Assembly (NCBI GenBank): GCA_016584495.1
Contig: WAID01000006.1
Location: 1,674,001-1,738,000 of the forward strand
DNA from: Celoporthe dispersa
Lineage: Eukaryota > Ascomycota > Sordariomycetes > Diaporthales > Cryphonectriaceae
Length of the DNA: 64,000 nt
Direction: 5' to 3'
Shown here: positions 22,573 to 34,976 of the stretch, one piece after another
Position numbering within the stretch: the first letter of the stretch is position 1
Layout: each line of letters opens with the position of its first letter
Translations under genes and position numbers: made by a program
Notes under the pieces: model-generated
Seen by the model: the letters and a program-made list of their open reading frames with translations, nothing else
What the model was told of the DNA's origin: nothing
The model's database searches: none

Positions 22573-25172
22573 GACCCCCTCCCCCGGGCCTCCGTTTTCC
22601 AACGGTACCCAAAAAAACACGCGGCTCAAGATTTCTTCTTCTTTTTTCCTTTCTCTCTCTCTTCTCTCTTCCGAGGTGAAAGCATGAACCATACAGTGGA
22701 CAACAAGAAGTACATTCACATGCACGAAGCGAGGTTCTTCTCTGTTTAGGCTGTGGCGCATATGGGAGGCAGGTGGTGGACCAACAACCAACGGCTACAC
22801 TCGGCATCATCAAAGAAGACGTCTTTCTCACGTCGTAGCAGCCAACGGTAGTCTGTAGAGAGATTCGTCAGGCAACACAACAAGCACGTTAGAAATGAAA
22901 CACTAGAGCATGACCCAAGAACCATCCAAACCTTGAAAAGAAAAGAAAGAAAAAAACATATGCTGTCATCCAAGTAGCAGCTTACACCGCGCGTCGCCCG
23001 GGCACACACGGCCGACAAGATTGTTGGTTGCCATCGGGACCTTCAAACGCCGACCCCATCAAGGTGAGTGGCGGGACAGACCGATCGGCTTATGAGTGAC
23101 GTCTTTTCTTTTGTGAGGACCTTGTTGCCCTGCAGGCCGTTTTCCAGATCCCGGGGGGGCTATGACCTGAGCCTCCGCCCTGCTTGCGTGCTCAAGCAAG
23201 CCTGGCACTCTGGGTGCCTAGGAGGTGATTTGTGTGGCTCAGGGGGTCGGAACGGGCCGAGTTACTGTGTGTAGATTGGGCGCAAGATCGGGATGTCGGT
23301 GGACGGAGTAGACTTGGAGCCCGGATGGCGAGTTATTACTTAAGACTAAGAAAAAAAGGAGAGGGCTTGGTGTTGGTGCCCTAAGCTGTGTATGGCAACG
23401 GTGTGAAGATGGAGACCGAGGAGAAGGGGATTTCTCTGGTTTGCGTGTGTGTGTGTGTTCCGCAAAGATCAACATCTTGGTCTTGTTGGTCGATTGGCGG
23501 GTTTTTTGGTATTTTTTTTTTTTTGGAGGGGAGTGGAAGCCCCTCTCTACCCCGCAAGCCCGCGCGTCTGGGTGTTCTTGTTTTGGAGCTGTTGTCGCGT
23601 ACATACTGCTACAGTGGTATCTGCAAAGAGATCATGCATGTGTGCATGCAGATGCTACAGGAGATGGGCATGAACCGATCCCGTGATTGCGGGGGAGGGG
23701 CGGCGGTGGTGAGAGCAGGTGATCATCTGATACGTGGCAAGCCTATTGGGCAGAGAGGGCTGCTAACAGTACATCGGCACAGGTCACTGGATCTGGGTTC
23801 AGACCTGTCGAGCCCAGAGAGTGTGTTTCTTGGTTGGTGGCGGGTAACGATCGAGCGGGGGCAGCACTCAGCCTCGGATGATGCAATTCTGCAGTATACT
23901 TACGAGGCGGCGGAGGGTGCGGCGAGACGGCCGTCATCAGAGTCCGATCATCTAAGAGGAAAAAGAAGGGGGTGAACTCGTGTGTGTCTGTCTTCTTGTG
24001 GTACACGTGGATTTGTGTATGCTGGCTGTAGAAAACAAAAATTAGATATATCTACGATGATAATACTTGTCCCTTGGCCTTTTTTAAACCAGCCATAAAA
24101 TCATCCATCACATTGACTTTTTTTTTTCTTTCTTTCTCTCAAATCCTTCTCCCCTCCCACACAACAAAGAAAGAGACCAGAGAGAGGTAGCATCGACCCA
24201 CCAGTCTGTCGACTGTACACCCTCCTGCTCGAGCTTCTTCCGACAAAGACTTTGATTGTCAAGGTTGTGCAGGTTAGGAGACTGCCGCTGGGTTGTTGAG
24301 CCAGCGGAACCTCCCGCCGCGGTCATTGGTGGCACCAGACGTCAGCAGCTCGTCAGCCAGGGGCCCTCCTCTAAGAGACGACCCGCAACCGGATTCAGTC
24401 GCCCTCGTCCAACCCCCCCGCCGTGAACAACAGCGTGTGTGCGCCTGTGTTACGTGCCTCGTTCGACCTCGACAGACTCGACTCGTTCTTGTTCCCTTTT
24501 CTTCCCCTGGTGAGAGGTGTCGTGCATCGTCAAGAGGCTCAGGACGCAGCCCAAGATAACCGGTCAAGGTGCGTGGTATATGCATCTCCCTCCAGCAGCT
24601 CCAGCCAGCCAGCCAGCCAGCCAGATACATGCATGCATGCATGATTCGGTGATAGAGCCTAACCTTCCACGCCGTCCCGTCTTCCCTCCTCCATCGCCCA
24701 AGTGCCAGCAATCAATCATCCATCAGACCGGCCTGTCACCACCATCACTACCACTCACTCTCTTTCTCTCGGGCATCGAGGGATGATCCGGTCGCTGACA
24801 CATACAACAGCCGGCTGAATTAGGTCCCAAAACCAGATTGCCGGAACACACACACACTCTATTCGGTGGAGCATCTCCTCCAGCTCACCTGAAGGATCAT
24901 TCATCCCTGCCAGCGATCCTACCTTCTTCGTCGTCGTCGTCGTCGTCGTCCTCCTCCTCCACCGAGGCCACACTGTCAAGCAGGCATTACCATCGTCGAC
25001 ACGCACGAACCGCCGCCACCACGGCTTGCTGCGGCCATCACCAGCTCCGACTGTCGCCGGGAACCTGCGCCCGTCGACCAGCGGTCACCCGTGACTACTG
25101 GCCAGCCCCTCCTCCTCCTCCTCCCTCTCCCCCACCATCACCATCCCGGACACACATTCCTTCACATACATC
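22573..25172. other. Intergenic region upstream of SNF1
   Basis: About 2.6 kb without a recognised gene. It includes a (CCAG)n tract (about 24598-24624) followed directly by TGCATGCATGCATG, and a (TCG)8 tract (about 24927-24950). A long C/A-rich stretch up to 25172 is probably the SNF1 leader. Confidence 0.55.
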
Positions 25173-27678
25173 ATGGCACCGCCTCGGCAGACAGCCGCCT
25201 ACGGCGACGACACGGGCGAGCTCTCCATCTCCCTCAGCAGCTCCCAGATGCGCAGGTCACGCGTCAACGTCCACAACCCCTCCTCCGCCCTCAAGACCCC
25301 CGAGATCCTCGTCGAGGGCGAGCGCGCCGCACACCCGCCACCGCCCACTCGGCAGCAGCCGGACAGCAAGATGAAGACGGACCACCGCATCGGCCAGTAC
25401 AACATCATCAAGACCCTCGGCGAGGGGTCCTTCGGGAAGGTCAAGCTGGCCGTCCACCGGGGCACAGGGCAGCAGGTCGCGCTCAAGATCATCTCGAGGA
25501 AGAAGCTCATCAGCCGCGATATGGCGGGGCGCGTGGAGCGCGAGATCGAGTACCTGCAGCTGCTGCGGCATCCGCACATCATCAAGCTGTAAGTATGGCG
25601 GGCGGGCGGGCGGGCAGTGGGCCGTATCGGGGAGGTGCCACAGAGAGGGCTGACCGCTCACACACGACCTGCAGGTACACGGTCATCAAGACGCCGACCG
25701 AGATCATCATGGTCCTCGAGTACGCCGGCGGCGAGCTCTTCGACTACATCGTCCAGCACGGCCGCATGGAGGAGGACGAGGCCCGCCGCTTCTTCCAGCA
25801 GATGCTCTGCGCCGTCGAGTACTGCCACAGGCACAAGATCGTACACCGAGACCTCAAGCCCGAGAACCTGCTCCTCGACGAGAAGCTCAACGTCAAGATC
25901 GCCGACTTCGGCCTGAGCAACATCATGACCGACGGCAACTTCCTCAAGACGAGCTGCGGCAGCCCCAACTACGCCGCGCCCGAGGTCATCGGCGGCAAGC
26001 TGTATGCCGGGCCCGAGGTCGACGTCTGGAGCTGCGGCGTCATCCTGTACGTCCTGCTCGTCGGCAGGCTGCCCTTTGACGACGAGCACATCCCGAGCCT
26101 GTTCGCCAAGATCGCCCGGGGCACCTACGCAGTGCCGAGGTGGATGAGCCCGGGCGCCGCCCACCTGATCGAGAAGATGCTCAAGGTCAACCCGGTACAG
26201 CGCGCCACCATCCCCGAGATCCGCCAGGACCCCTGGTTCATGAAGAACCTGCCCGAGTACCTGCAGCCGCCCATCGAGCCCTTCTACAACACCGGGATCG
26301 ACCCGGACAAGGCCATCAAGCCGTCCGACATCGCCCCCAACGCCTCGTCCAGGGTGCAGGAGAGGCTGCACAACGAGGTCACGGAGAAGATCTCCAAGAC
26401 CATGGGCTACGGCAGGCAGGACGTCCAGGAGGCCCTCGAGGCCGAGGAGCCCTCCGCCATCAAGGACGCCTACATGATCGTGCGCGAGAACAAGCTGATG
26501 GAGGTCAACCGTAAGTTCCATACAGAGCTGCTGTCCCCTCCCCCCCCCTACTACTACCACCACCAGTACCACCCGCCAGGCCCGGCGCTTGTACTACTAT
26601 GTATTCGCGCCTGCTCGCGTGTGTCCCTTTGAGAACTATTTCCTACCGCGTCTCTCCTTTACTGTCCAGAGGGGGCCTGCCATGGCCCCGTGTCCTCCTG
26701 CGACTGACAGCTCCCCTAGCGCTCCTTGGGGAGAATAACCCCTACTTCCCCTCCTCCCCACCCAGTGTTAACGACGTTCCTCCAGGGGAGTCACTCAAGA
26801 CAGAACCGCAGGCGGAGGCGCCCGACACCGGGTCCAGCCCTCTCGCCAGCTCTGCCCGCTCCATCACCTCCACCAGCACGTCGGCATCACCACGGCCGTA
26901 TGTGTCCAAGGTCAGCGTCATGCCGAGCAGCCTGCCGGCATTCCACAAGGACTTTATGGAGCGCGAGAGGAACGGGTTCGACGAGCCGCCTGGGCCGCCA
27001 GTCGCACCCGAGCCCTCCTCGCAGCCACGCTCGGAAGACGAGCGGCAGGAAAGCATGCGCCGCCTGAAGCCGCACGCCCGCAACCCAGTCCGGCTAGACG
27101 AGTCCAACAAGAGACCACAGGGACTCACGCCGGTCAACCCTCCCAAGAAGCCCAGGGCGACCCGGTGGCAGTTTGGCATCCGCTCGCGGAACGCGCCGTG
27201 GGAGGCCCTGGGCGTGATCTACCGGTCGCTGTCCAAGCTCGGCTGCAGCTGGGTCCCGGACGAGGACTACGACAAGGAGCACGGCGGGGAGGATGAGCAG
27301 CAGGCCGGGCACCGGCGCGCGGCAAGCAGCCGGACGAACGACCCCACCAAGATGTACAAGCTCCCTGCAGACCCGTGGCACATCCAGGTGCGGTGGGAGA
27401 CAGAGAAGCTGCGCATGGGCGCACACCTGCCAGAGGACCACCCGAACCACCCGTCCAACACGGTCAGGAGTGGTGACGATGAGTACCAGGTGGTGGCGAT
27501 GCGCCTGGACATCCAGATCTACGAGATGGCCGAGGCGGGGTCGTACCTCGTCGACTTCAAGTGCGACGGGTATGAGACCCCCGACGGCAAGATCCTGGAG
27601 GAGAAGCAGGTTACCAGCCCGTTTCCCTTCCTGGACCTGGCGGCGAGGCTGATCATGCAGCTTGCCGACGCGGAATAA
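25173..27678 (+). CDS. SNF1: Snf1 / AMP-activated protein kinase catalytic (alpha) subunit
   Basis: This is the Ser/Thr kinase for energy and glucose-starvation signalling, which derepresses alternative carbon use. Exon 1 is 25173-25588, exon 2 25675-26510 and exon 3 from 26720 (or 26711) to 27678, for about 736 aa. The kinase domain has GEGSFGKV (83-90), VALK Lys 105, HRDLKPEN with catalytic Asp 198, DFG at 216-218, activation-loop LKTSCGSPNYAAPE with the phosphorylated Thr at 231, and the AMPK hallmark FDDEHIPSLFAKI. A UBA-like autoinhibitory region follows (VQERLHNEVTEKISKTMGYG), then a Ser/Pro-rich linker and the C-terminal beta/gamma-binding domain beginning KPRATRWQFGIRSR and closing with QIYEMAEAGSYLVDF. 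Exon 3 has two in-phase acceptors 9 bases apart; the downstream TAG gives MEVNPLLGENNPYF, closer to relatives I know. Confidence 0.97.
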
Positions 27679-30195
27679 GGCCACCCACCCTCGCCGGGCA
27701 GAGGAGAAGCAGCAGGCCGGGGGTGGTCAGACAGCCGGCTGAAGTCATGGGATGATGATGATGATGATGATGACCACCATGGTGGTGGCTGCGTGGGTTG
27801 TGACTCATATTCATATATTCACATGTATATATGCTACTATCCTAATCTGTTTGGGGTTTCACCCAGCGCTAACAAAGCTGGCCGATTGATTGGAAAAGCG
27901 CCGGCGTTGGGAAAGGGAGGGAGGGGGGGCTGAGCTGCATGCAGGTGATCGGCAGCGGGAAAGATGGTGTGGTGGTGGGCAAGGCTACGCCTCCGCGGCG
28001 GGCTTGACGGGATCACTGGACGCGCTCCCGTGTCAGCCACGGACGCGGGACGTGAACGCGGGGGCGCGCACCGGCGAACAGAACACGATCTCGCGCGCTT
28101 CCCCCGTGTGTTCGGCGCGGTCACGGAGTCGTACCAAAAAAAGAAGACCACCACCCCCCAAAAAAAAAACTGTGCCACAAACACACACACAACCCACTAC
28201 TGCAGGCAGGGATGATTACATACTACATATTACCAAGGTAGTCTGGTCTATACCAGAAAAAAAGGTCACACAGGCTAATGTACGTGCACGGAGGGACTGG
28301 CCTGGTAAATTGTGGTGGTTGGGGTTATCGCCACAGTAGGAAGGTATGGGAAGTCCATGGGGGAGCATAAGCGAGGGGGGCAAAGCTCGCATGGCTGACC
28401 AGCGGCACCTCCGAGCAGTTTACTCTTGTATCAACCTGCAGCGGACGGCTCCTGAATGGACTACACCAAGGCATTGGAAAACAACTCGACTGGCACGCAC
28501 AAACTCGTCCCTGAGCACTGATGGCCTGTTGACATGACACATGTGCTGACCCCCCCCCCCAAGACCGGCTCCAGTCCTGATCACAGAGTAGTGTCTACAT
28601 GGGCCATTGCAAATCAATTCTCGAAAGTTCGAAAACAAGAAAGCGAGAAGGGCAGAAGAAAAAGGAGGGGAAGAGAAAAAAAAAGATACCATACTATGTA
28701 GTAAGCAAAAGAAAAATTGTGGTTCTCGTCCGAACTCTTCTTGTCCTCGCAAGTGGTTCGGTCGTGATCCACATCTCATTTCAGGCTGCAGGCAGGCACT
28801 GGGAACTGGGGCTTACACCCTCCGCCCAAGTACTGACCGCCTGGTGGCCCTTCCCCCCCTTTTTTTTCTTTCTTTCCCCTCTCTCATGCTTTTTTTTTTT
28901 TTTTTCTCTTTCCGCGATCACTGCTCCGTTCCCACGTTCTGTGATTTCTCCTTACGGACGAATCGATGGATCAATGGGCTCGATCGGTCTATCTTTTTTG
29001 TCCGTGCGTATTTTGATTTTTTTTTTTTTAGAAAAAAAAAGAAGAGAGAACAGAGGGGGGAGGGGAAAGAGGAGGGGGAGGCTGCTCTTCGGACTTTTTC
29101 TTGTGGATTGAGGAGTTGATCTTCTATGGGCCTCTCCCCCTCCCCCCGGGACCCCGTTAACTCTCTCTTCGACGTAGCCTCCCATCAAGGTGCCATTGCT
29201 GGTAGCCCCTCTTTCTTTCTTTTTTTTTTTTTTTTTTGGTCCCCTTTCTTCTTTCTTTCCTTCTTGGATGGGCGAGTTTCAGCGAGCTAATTGATCGAAG
29301 CGGGTGAGGGGAAGTGGGCAGCAGGAAGAGGTTACAGCGCCAGCAGAATGGTCCGAAGGGGGAGAAGAAGACGACACACCTAGAGAGAGATAGAGCAACG
29401 TCGGTAGATAGGGTTTTACCGTGGGGTTAGAAAAAATAGAGAAGGAAAAAGTAATTAGAACTAGTTGCGGGCGATGGTTATTCCTCCGGTCCGGTGGTGG
29501 ATATCTGTGTTGTTTTTTTCTGTTTTGTTGTTTACCTTCCACCTCCCCCCCCCCCCCTTTTGGATAGAATCGGGCGCGATTCCCGCGCGAAGAGGGGGGG
29601 GAGGGGGCTGGACCTGTTGCTGCCAAGTGTCAGCGTGGTGACATGTGATGGGCGATAGTGCCCCCGATCTCTCTGGAGACATAATGATGCGATGACGATG
29701 ATGATGATGGCCCCCCTAGTATGAAAAGAGATATCATCTAGCCGTGTTTGCACCCAACCTGTGATGGTACCTTTCCTTGCAGGAAAATCGGGAGGTGCGT
29801 GATGGCTCCTGTACGATCGATGCGGTGGGGGGGAGGGGAGAGGGAGAGAGGAGAGAGGAGAGGGCGGGTGGGGAATCGAACCTCTCTCCGGCTCCTCATG
29901 AGATGCTACTGTAGATAGAGCCGGCTCTGGGCGCAGGAGGAGGAGAGCCTTGCTCTGGATGGATGCCCGCGAGAAGGGCGAGAATAAATGCGCGATCAGT
30001 GAGATACCACCGTGCCATGCAGTTGCCGGTGCGGTCGTGTCCCCACCAGGGAACGGCTGGTGAGGTATCATGACCTGCTACAAGCCAGGAAAGGTGGCAC
30101 CCGTTGATATTTCTCTACCATACTGGAGGGATGCCGTGGTGAATCTTCGTCCGAGGGGGGCGTGGGCTGCGAGGTTCTCGGGAGCCTTGGGTCGA

Positions 30196-30223
30196 ATATA
30201 TATATATATATATATATATATAT
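30196..30223. repeat. (AT)n microsatellite
   Basis: An uninterrupted AT alternation of about 28 bases lies within the gene-free interval downstream of SNF1. Closely following are a (CA)n (30314-30332) and a (GA)n tract (30420-30448). Confidence 0.9.
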
Positions 30224-32330
30224 TCCCAGACACGGGCAATTGACAGATTACATGAGGGGGGGCGCTTTGGTAGATGTGCTGCTGCCGTTGAATTTGTCTA
30301 CAAGTCAGACCTGCACACACACACACACACACAAAAACACCCTGACGCAGGCTGCCACACTGTTTCACAACATAAGCGCCGTAAGAGTGTAAACTGAAAT
30401 AGACCATCCAGAAAATCATAGAGAGAGAGAGAGAGAGAGAGAGAGAGGGCTCTTACTTGGCTGCCCTTGTCACAGCATGGCGAACGCACATGATTCATGC
30501 TGTCAGCAGCAGCAACCCGTTCTCAGCCCGAACGTAAAGTACCGGTCCCAATAGAGATGGACGGCAGCGAGGGAGGGACGGAGGGAGACAGGGAAGGGGG
30601 TCGGGCGGTATGGCCACAGCAGTTCCTGCAAATGCGGCACACACCAAGGTTGAAGCTTAGAATTTACCCTGCATTGGGCTGGGCGGTGATCGTCAGCGCC
30701 CGACTGAAGAAGCTTGAAGGGCTTGGTTGATCAGAACACCCCCATCCATCCAGCCGTCATCCACACACACCAACCCATCTCACCCCTCCCCCTCTTTCCG
30801 AGGAGGGGAAGAGGTCTTCTTGCGTGGTTATCATCAGGCATTCGTCATCTACCCATGGATATATGGGAACTGGCCGAGGGACAAGACAGGATTCCTCGAC
30901 CTCGGGCGGAGGAGGAAAAAAAAAGACTAGGGGAGGGAGGGGGTTGGGATTCCTTTTTGTTCTCTCGAGCTCTCGAATTTCCAATGGGCCCCGCGCCTGG
31001 CGGTGTAGGGCCCGGACCGACAGTGCGGAAAGGGTTTCGAAACGAAACACACAGAGAGACAGAGATCGACGTGATGGACCCGCGTTGCCAGATCGATGGG
31101 GAGGGGGGGAGAAAGGGTGGGAGGAGAAGGACTCCACCCACAGGCCCGCACCAGCCAGAGAGGAGGAACAAACAGTCCTTCCCTCCCCCCCTACCCTACC
31201 CACGAGTCGTCGCCTGACCAATCAAAGGTTGTCCTAGAGTGCCATCACAGCCCAAGGGAAACAAACTCAGGTGATTAGAAGGGTGGTATCAGAGTACCAC
31301 GGCAGACACGAGATTCGGTCGGACCAGGGTGGTGGGGGGGGAGGGGACTGGATCGTGGGATGCGGGTGCGGTGTCACCTAAAAGGGTCGCTGCAGCAGGC
31401 CTGTGGGGAAGAACCACGGCATAAACATGGGCAGACGAGGAGGAGAAAGAGAGAGATAAGGAAAGAGGAGTAAGAACAGGAAGAGGAAGCAGGCCGAGTT
31501 CGCTCTGAACCTGGGCCCGGTTGTCTGTCGTACATAGCAGGTCGCCCACCAAATGTGGGATGAGGCCTGGCTCGTGCGAGGGCGGAAACAACGCCGAAAA
31601 AGAAAGAGATAAAAAAGAGAGAGAAAAAAAAGGGACAAGCTCGGGAAAAGGTACATCGGGTACTTGGCGACCAGGAAGGCCGTCATGGGTGGTCCATTGG
31701 GCAGGCCTGCGCTTGTGCTGGTGGTGGTGTGGTGTTGATTGCTGTTGGATGCTTGCTAGTGATAGTCGGTCGTACAGACAGACGCGTGGGGCTCGAGACA
31801 CGCAGAGAGACGTGGCACCATCTCGCGGCATCGACGCAGCAGCGCTTTCGTGGCCCTTGTCTCTCGTTTGTCTTCTGGCTGGTTGAGACCCAACGAGCAA
31901 GAAGATCGAGAAAGGAAAGAGAAGAAGCGAAAGAAGGGGAGGAAGAAAAAAAAGAACCCGAGAAAACTCCCCCCTCCTTCCTTCCTTCCCCCCCCCCCAA
32001 AAAAACACGAGATTCAACAAGACAAACAAAAAAAAAAATGACGTGGCGTTCTTTCCCTGCTGCCCAGCTCATTCATTCTGTGGGCTTTTCAGGCTCGTCA
32101 CGGGGAAGGAGCTATGGGCAGATCAAAATTGTAGGGCCGAGTCAACAATAGGGCGACGATAGTTTTCGAGCCCATCCTCTCTGGTCCAACACTTTTCTGG
32201 CGCCTTGCCACCTCACACACACACACACACACACACCACTTACAACCCCAGGCACACACGCCCAGCAGCCCAAGGTTCACCTTCCCTCATGAGACTGTCC
32301 ACCTCTCTGGCGACTGTGCAGCTGAGGACC

Positions 32331-32360
32331 AGAGAGGGTCAGAGAGGATCAGAGAGGATC
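32331..32360. repeat. 10-base tandem repeat, three copies
   Basis: AGAGAGGGTC, AGAGAGGATC, AGAGAGGATC in direct succession, followed by a decayed fourth copy (AGTGACGGATC). Confidence 0.8.
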
Positions 32361-32540
32361 AGTGACGGATCACCACTTGCTAGTACATTCGCCTTGGGCG
32401 GGCAGCGCCTCAATTCCAGCCACCCACCCCTACAGGAGAAGGGGCTGGGGGCCCAGCGGAGCCCTGGAGCTGCCCTGTCAGGAGACAGAGACAGGTGTTG
32501 ATCCCCCTCCCGGTCAGGCTCCTAGTCAGGTTCCCCAGGG

Positions 32541-32576
32541 CCTGCGGAGCCTGCTGAGCCTGCTGAGCCTGCTCGC
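32541..32576. repeat. 9-base tandem repeat, about four copies
   Basis: CCTGCGGAG, CCTGCTGAG, CCTGCTGAG and a partial CCTGCTCGC follow each other directly. No open frame of note spans it. Confidence 0.8.
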
Positions 32577-34976
32577 AGCCGTGGTCGCAGATCCCAACCT
32601 CAACAGCGGACGGCCGTAGGAGAGCGCCTGTTGTTGGCTTTATACTCTGCTGTGCTTACTACTGCAGCAGCAGCAGCAGCAGCACATGCGCACACATGCT
32701 GTGTACTAGACACCCACCTTCCCTCCCAGCTGCATTGCGCTTCCCAGCAGTCGACCGTTGACCGTTGGGAAAGCCACGCCGGGGTCTCCTCCCCACCACC
32801 CTCCCTCCTCTCCAAGGAAAAGCCGAACGCTGCGCGCCTGCGCGTCCAACTGGCGACGGATTCGCGAACCTTTCCTGGGTGCCCAGTCCCGATTGGCGCC
32901 TCCTTTTCTCCTGCAGCCCTTGTTCCTGTCCGGCGTTTTTCTCGATATCGATAGCGCCTATAGTGGGGGAGGGGGCAGCCCAGCGGACGGCCTCGCTCCC
33001 AAGGCCCTCGGCTCTTTCCCAGTCCTGACTCTGGGACATGACTGGCCCAGACCGCATGTCCGATGAGACCGGCTCACCACCCCGACGACCGGAACCTTGT
33101 CGTGGGATGGGGCCACTCGCCAGAGCCTCTGGGGCGGGTTCGGCTGACCGCCGCTGCTCGCGCAGCCGGATAATCATGCTACAAGGTACCAACCTTGGTA
33201 CTATTGGTGCCGGCGGGATAATAGTACGCTCTGTCTGCAGTAGCCACTGACAGGCTCGATGAGGCTCAGCGGCCTCTTCGGGCGTGGGCATGGCCTATCG
33301 AAGAACACCATCCCGCCCTGGGCTCAGCCTCAGGCCTGGGGGAGCTTCCAAAGTGCATACATGACGCCCGCCCCAAGAGCTTGCATGAATTGATCGCAGC
33401 GTGCTCATGGTGGGTAGGGAAGGAGGGAGGTGGGGAGGGGAGGGGAGAGGGGGGAGGGGGGAGGCAAGCCAGGCCAAACAGAGACCACAAAAACACACAC
33501 ACACACACACACACACATATGCATACACTGAACACGACACGGCAAGCATGTACCTGTCCTGTGCCCATCCCCTCCGCTCCTGAGGGACAACAGAAAACCT
33601 CTCATCCCTCTCGAGCAATGCGGGAAAAGTGGGCTCTCGCATGCGGCTACTGCAGGGCGACCTACTGCAGGCCGGGGTGTCGAAGAGGTGGACTGGGTGA
33701 GTCACCAGTCACCGCCATCCACTCGTTTCCCTAGGACGAGAGTTAAGAGCGACACTCGCGGGAGCAGGGCATGGGGAGCTCCACACAGCACAACAGGGGG
33801 GACCCCCAGACCCAGAGTTACTCCAGAGCTGGGGGCCCAGATAGGCATACCCAGATGCATGGTACCTTGACGGGACAACACCAGTGACTACTCGAGACGG
33901 GGGGCAGAGGGAGAGAGAGAGAGAGAGAGGCTTGTGGGAATGGGGAGAGAGAGAGAGAGGGAAGACAGGCCCAGATGGGGACCATCAATCCATGGCCCTT
34001 GCTGCTGCATACGGGAGGGGCGAATCAGAAAATCGACTGAGCGAATTCGAATACCCAAAGTGGGTATAACAACACATTTGTCCAGGAACTACACGGTCTC
34101 CCGTTGGACAGACCTGCCTGCGGCCGGAACCAAGTTTATACCGTTTCCATGATCCATTACCGTCTGCCTGCCTTCCTTCCCTCTCTCTCACACACAACTT
34201 ACACACACCGCCGCCCGGATCTACAGACAGAATCGCCACTCTCCTGCGAACTGGTCCTAGACATGCCATGACAAACCCCTAGCCTTCCGACCTGACCACG
34301 AATCACCCATCGACATTGCTGAATTCCCATCTTTCACCACCCATCCATCACTGATCGCCCCGTCGACCCTCACAATCCCATCATCCATCATCCATCATAC
34401 ACACACACACACACACATACACACACACACAAGAGCCATAGGCCAACAGACAGCCCCCCCCCCCCCAGGACCCCCTGACCCCGCGGGAGAGCTACTGCGA
34501 GCGCCTCGCTGATGGCCACGGGAGGCGGATAGCTCCTAGGCCTCGCAGCTGTCTCGCCCTCTTTCCGCCACGCGGAGGCTCAATTCTCTTCTGTCTCCGT
34601 TCCTTTCCTCTTCTCTTGTGCGTGCGCATCATCGCCTGCTCGACCGCAGGCCTCATACGTATTCATTTTCTTTCCCAAGTCGGGAATCAATCTCAGGGCG
34701 GTCCTCTCTCTGGGAAAGGGGGCTGAAGAGATCTGAAGAGGAAAAAGAAAGAGAGACTAGAGACACCCGCGGACACACACACATCCACACCTACCTACCT
34801 AACTCTCTCCCCCCTCCTTCTATACACACATACACACAGACAGGGAGAAGCCATCACACCACCACCCCCTCTCCTCAATGCGCACCGAGAATTGAGTGTT
34901 TGGAACAAAACACCTGCAGCCATTGAACCCACCGGGGGACAGCAGGAGAAACACCCCGGGAGCTCGAAACGAAACA

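Larger units (their letters stand above)
27679..34976. other. Gene-free interval of about 7.3 kb rich in simple repeats
   Basis: I can support no protein gene here on either strand; the larger open frames are Pro/Ser/Leu or Lys/Glu-rich readings of polypyrimidine/polypurine DNA. Contents: (GAT)n 27751-27772; inverted repeat ACCACC|GGTGGT around 27774-27786; C run near 28550-28560; T runs near 28860, 28890, 29020 and 29221; (AT)n 30196-30223; (CA)n about 30314-30332; (GA)n 30420-30448; (AC)n about 32214-32236; 10-base tandem AGAGAGGRTC x3 (32331-32360); 9-base tandem CCTGCKGAG-type x4 (32541-32576); (CAG)n about 32664-32683; (AC)n about 33494-33516; (AG)n about 33910-33928. The last ~800 bp resembles a long C/A/T-rich leader for the next gene. 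Confidence 0.6.

Noticed and set aside
29868..29935. Minus-strand tRNA-like sequence with GGTTCGATTCCCC, a perfect-looking B-box
   Set aside because: The T-stem does not pair, no A-box lies at the right distance and the supposed anticodon arm is only a CTCATGAG palindrome. Probably chance.
31289..32029. A 246-codon minus-strand frame
   Set aside because: It is made of Ser/Leu/Phe/Pro runs from polypurine/polypyrimidine DNA and has no recognised domain.
32659..33291. A 210-codon minus-strand frame
   Set aside because: Arg/Gly/Pro-rich with no motif, and a CAG repeat reads as its Leu-run end.
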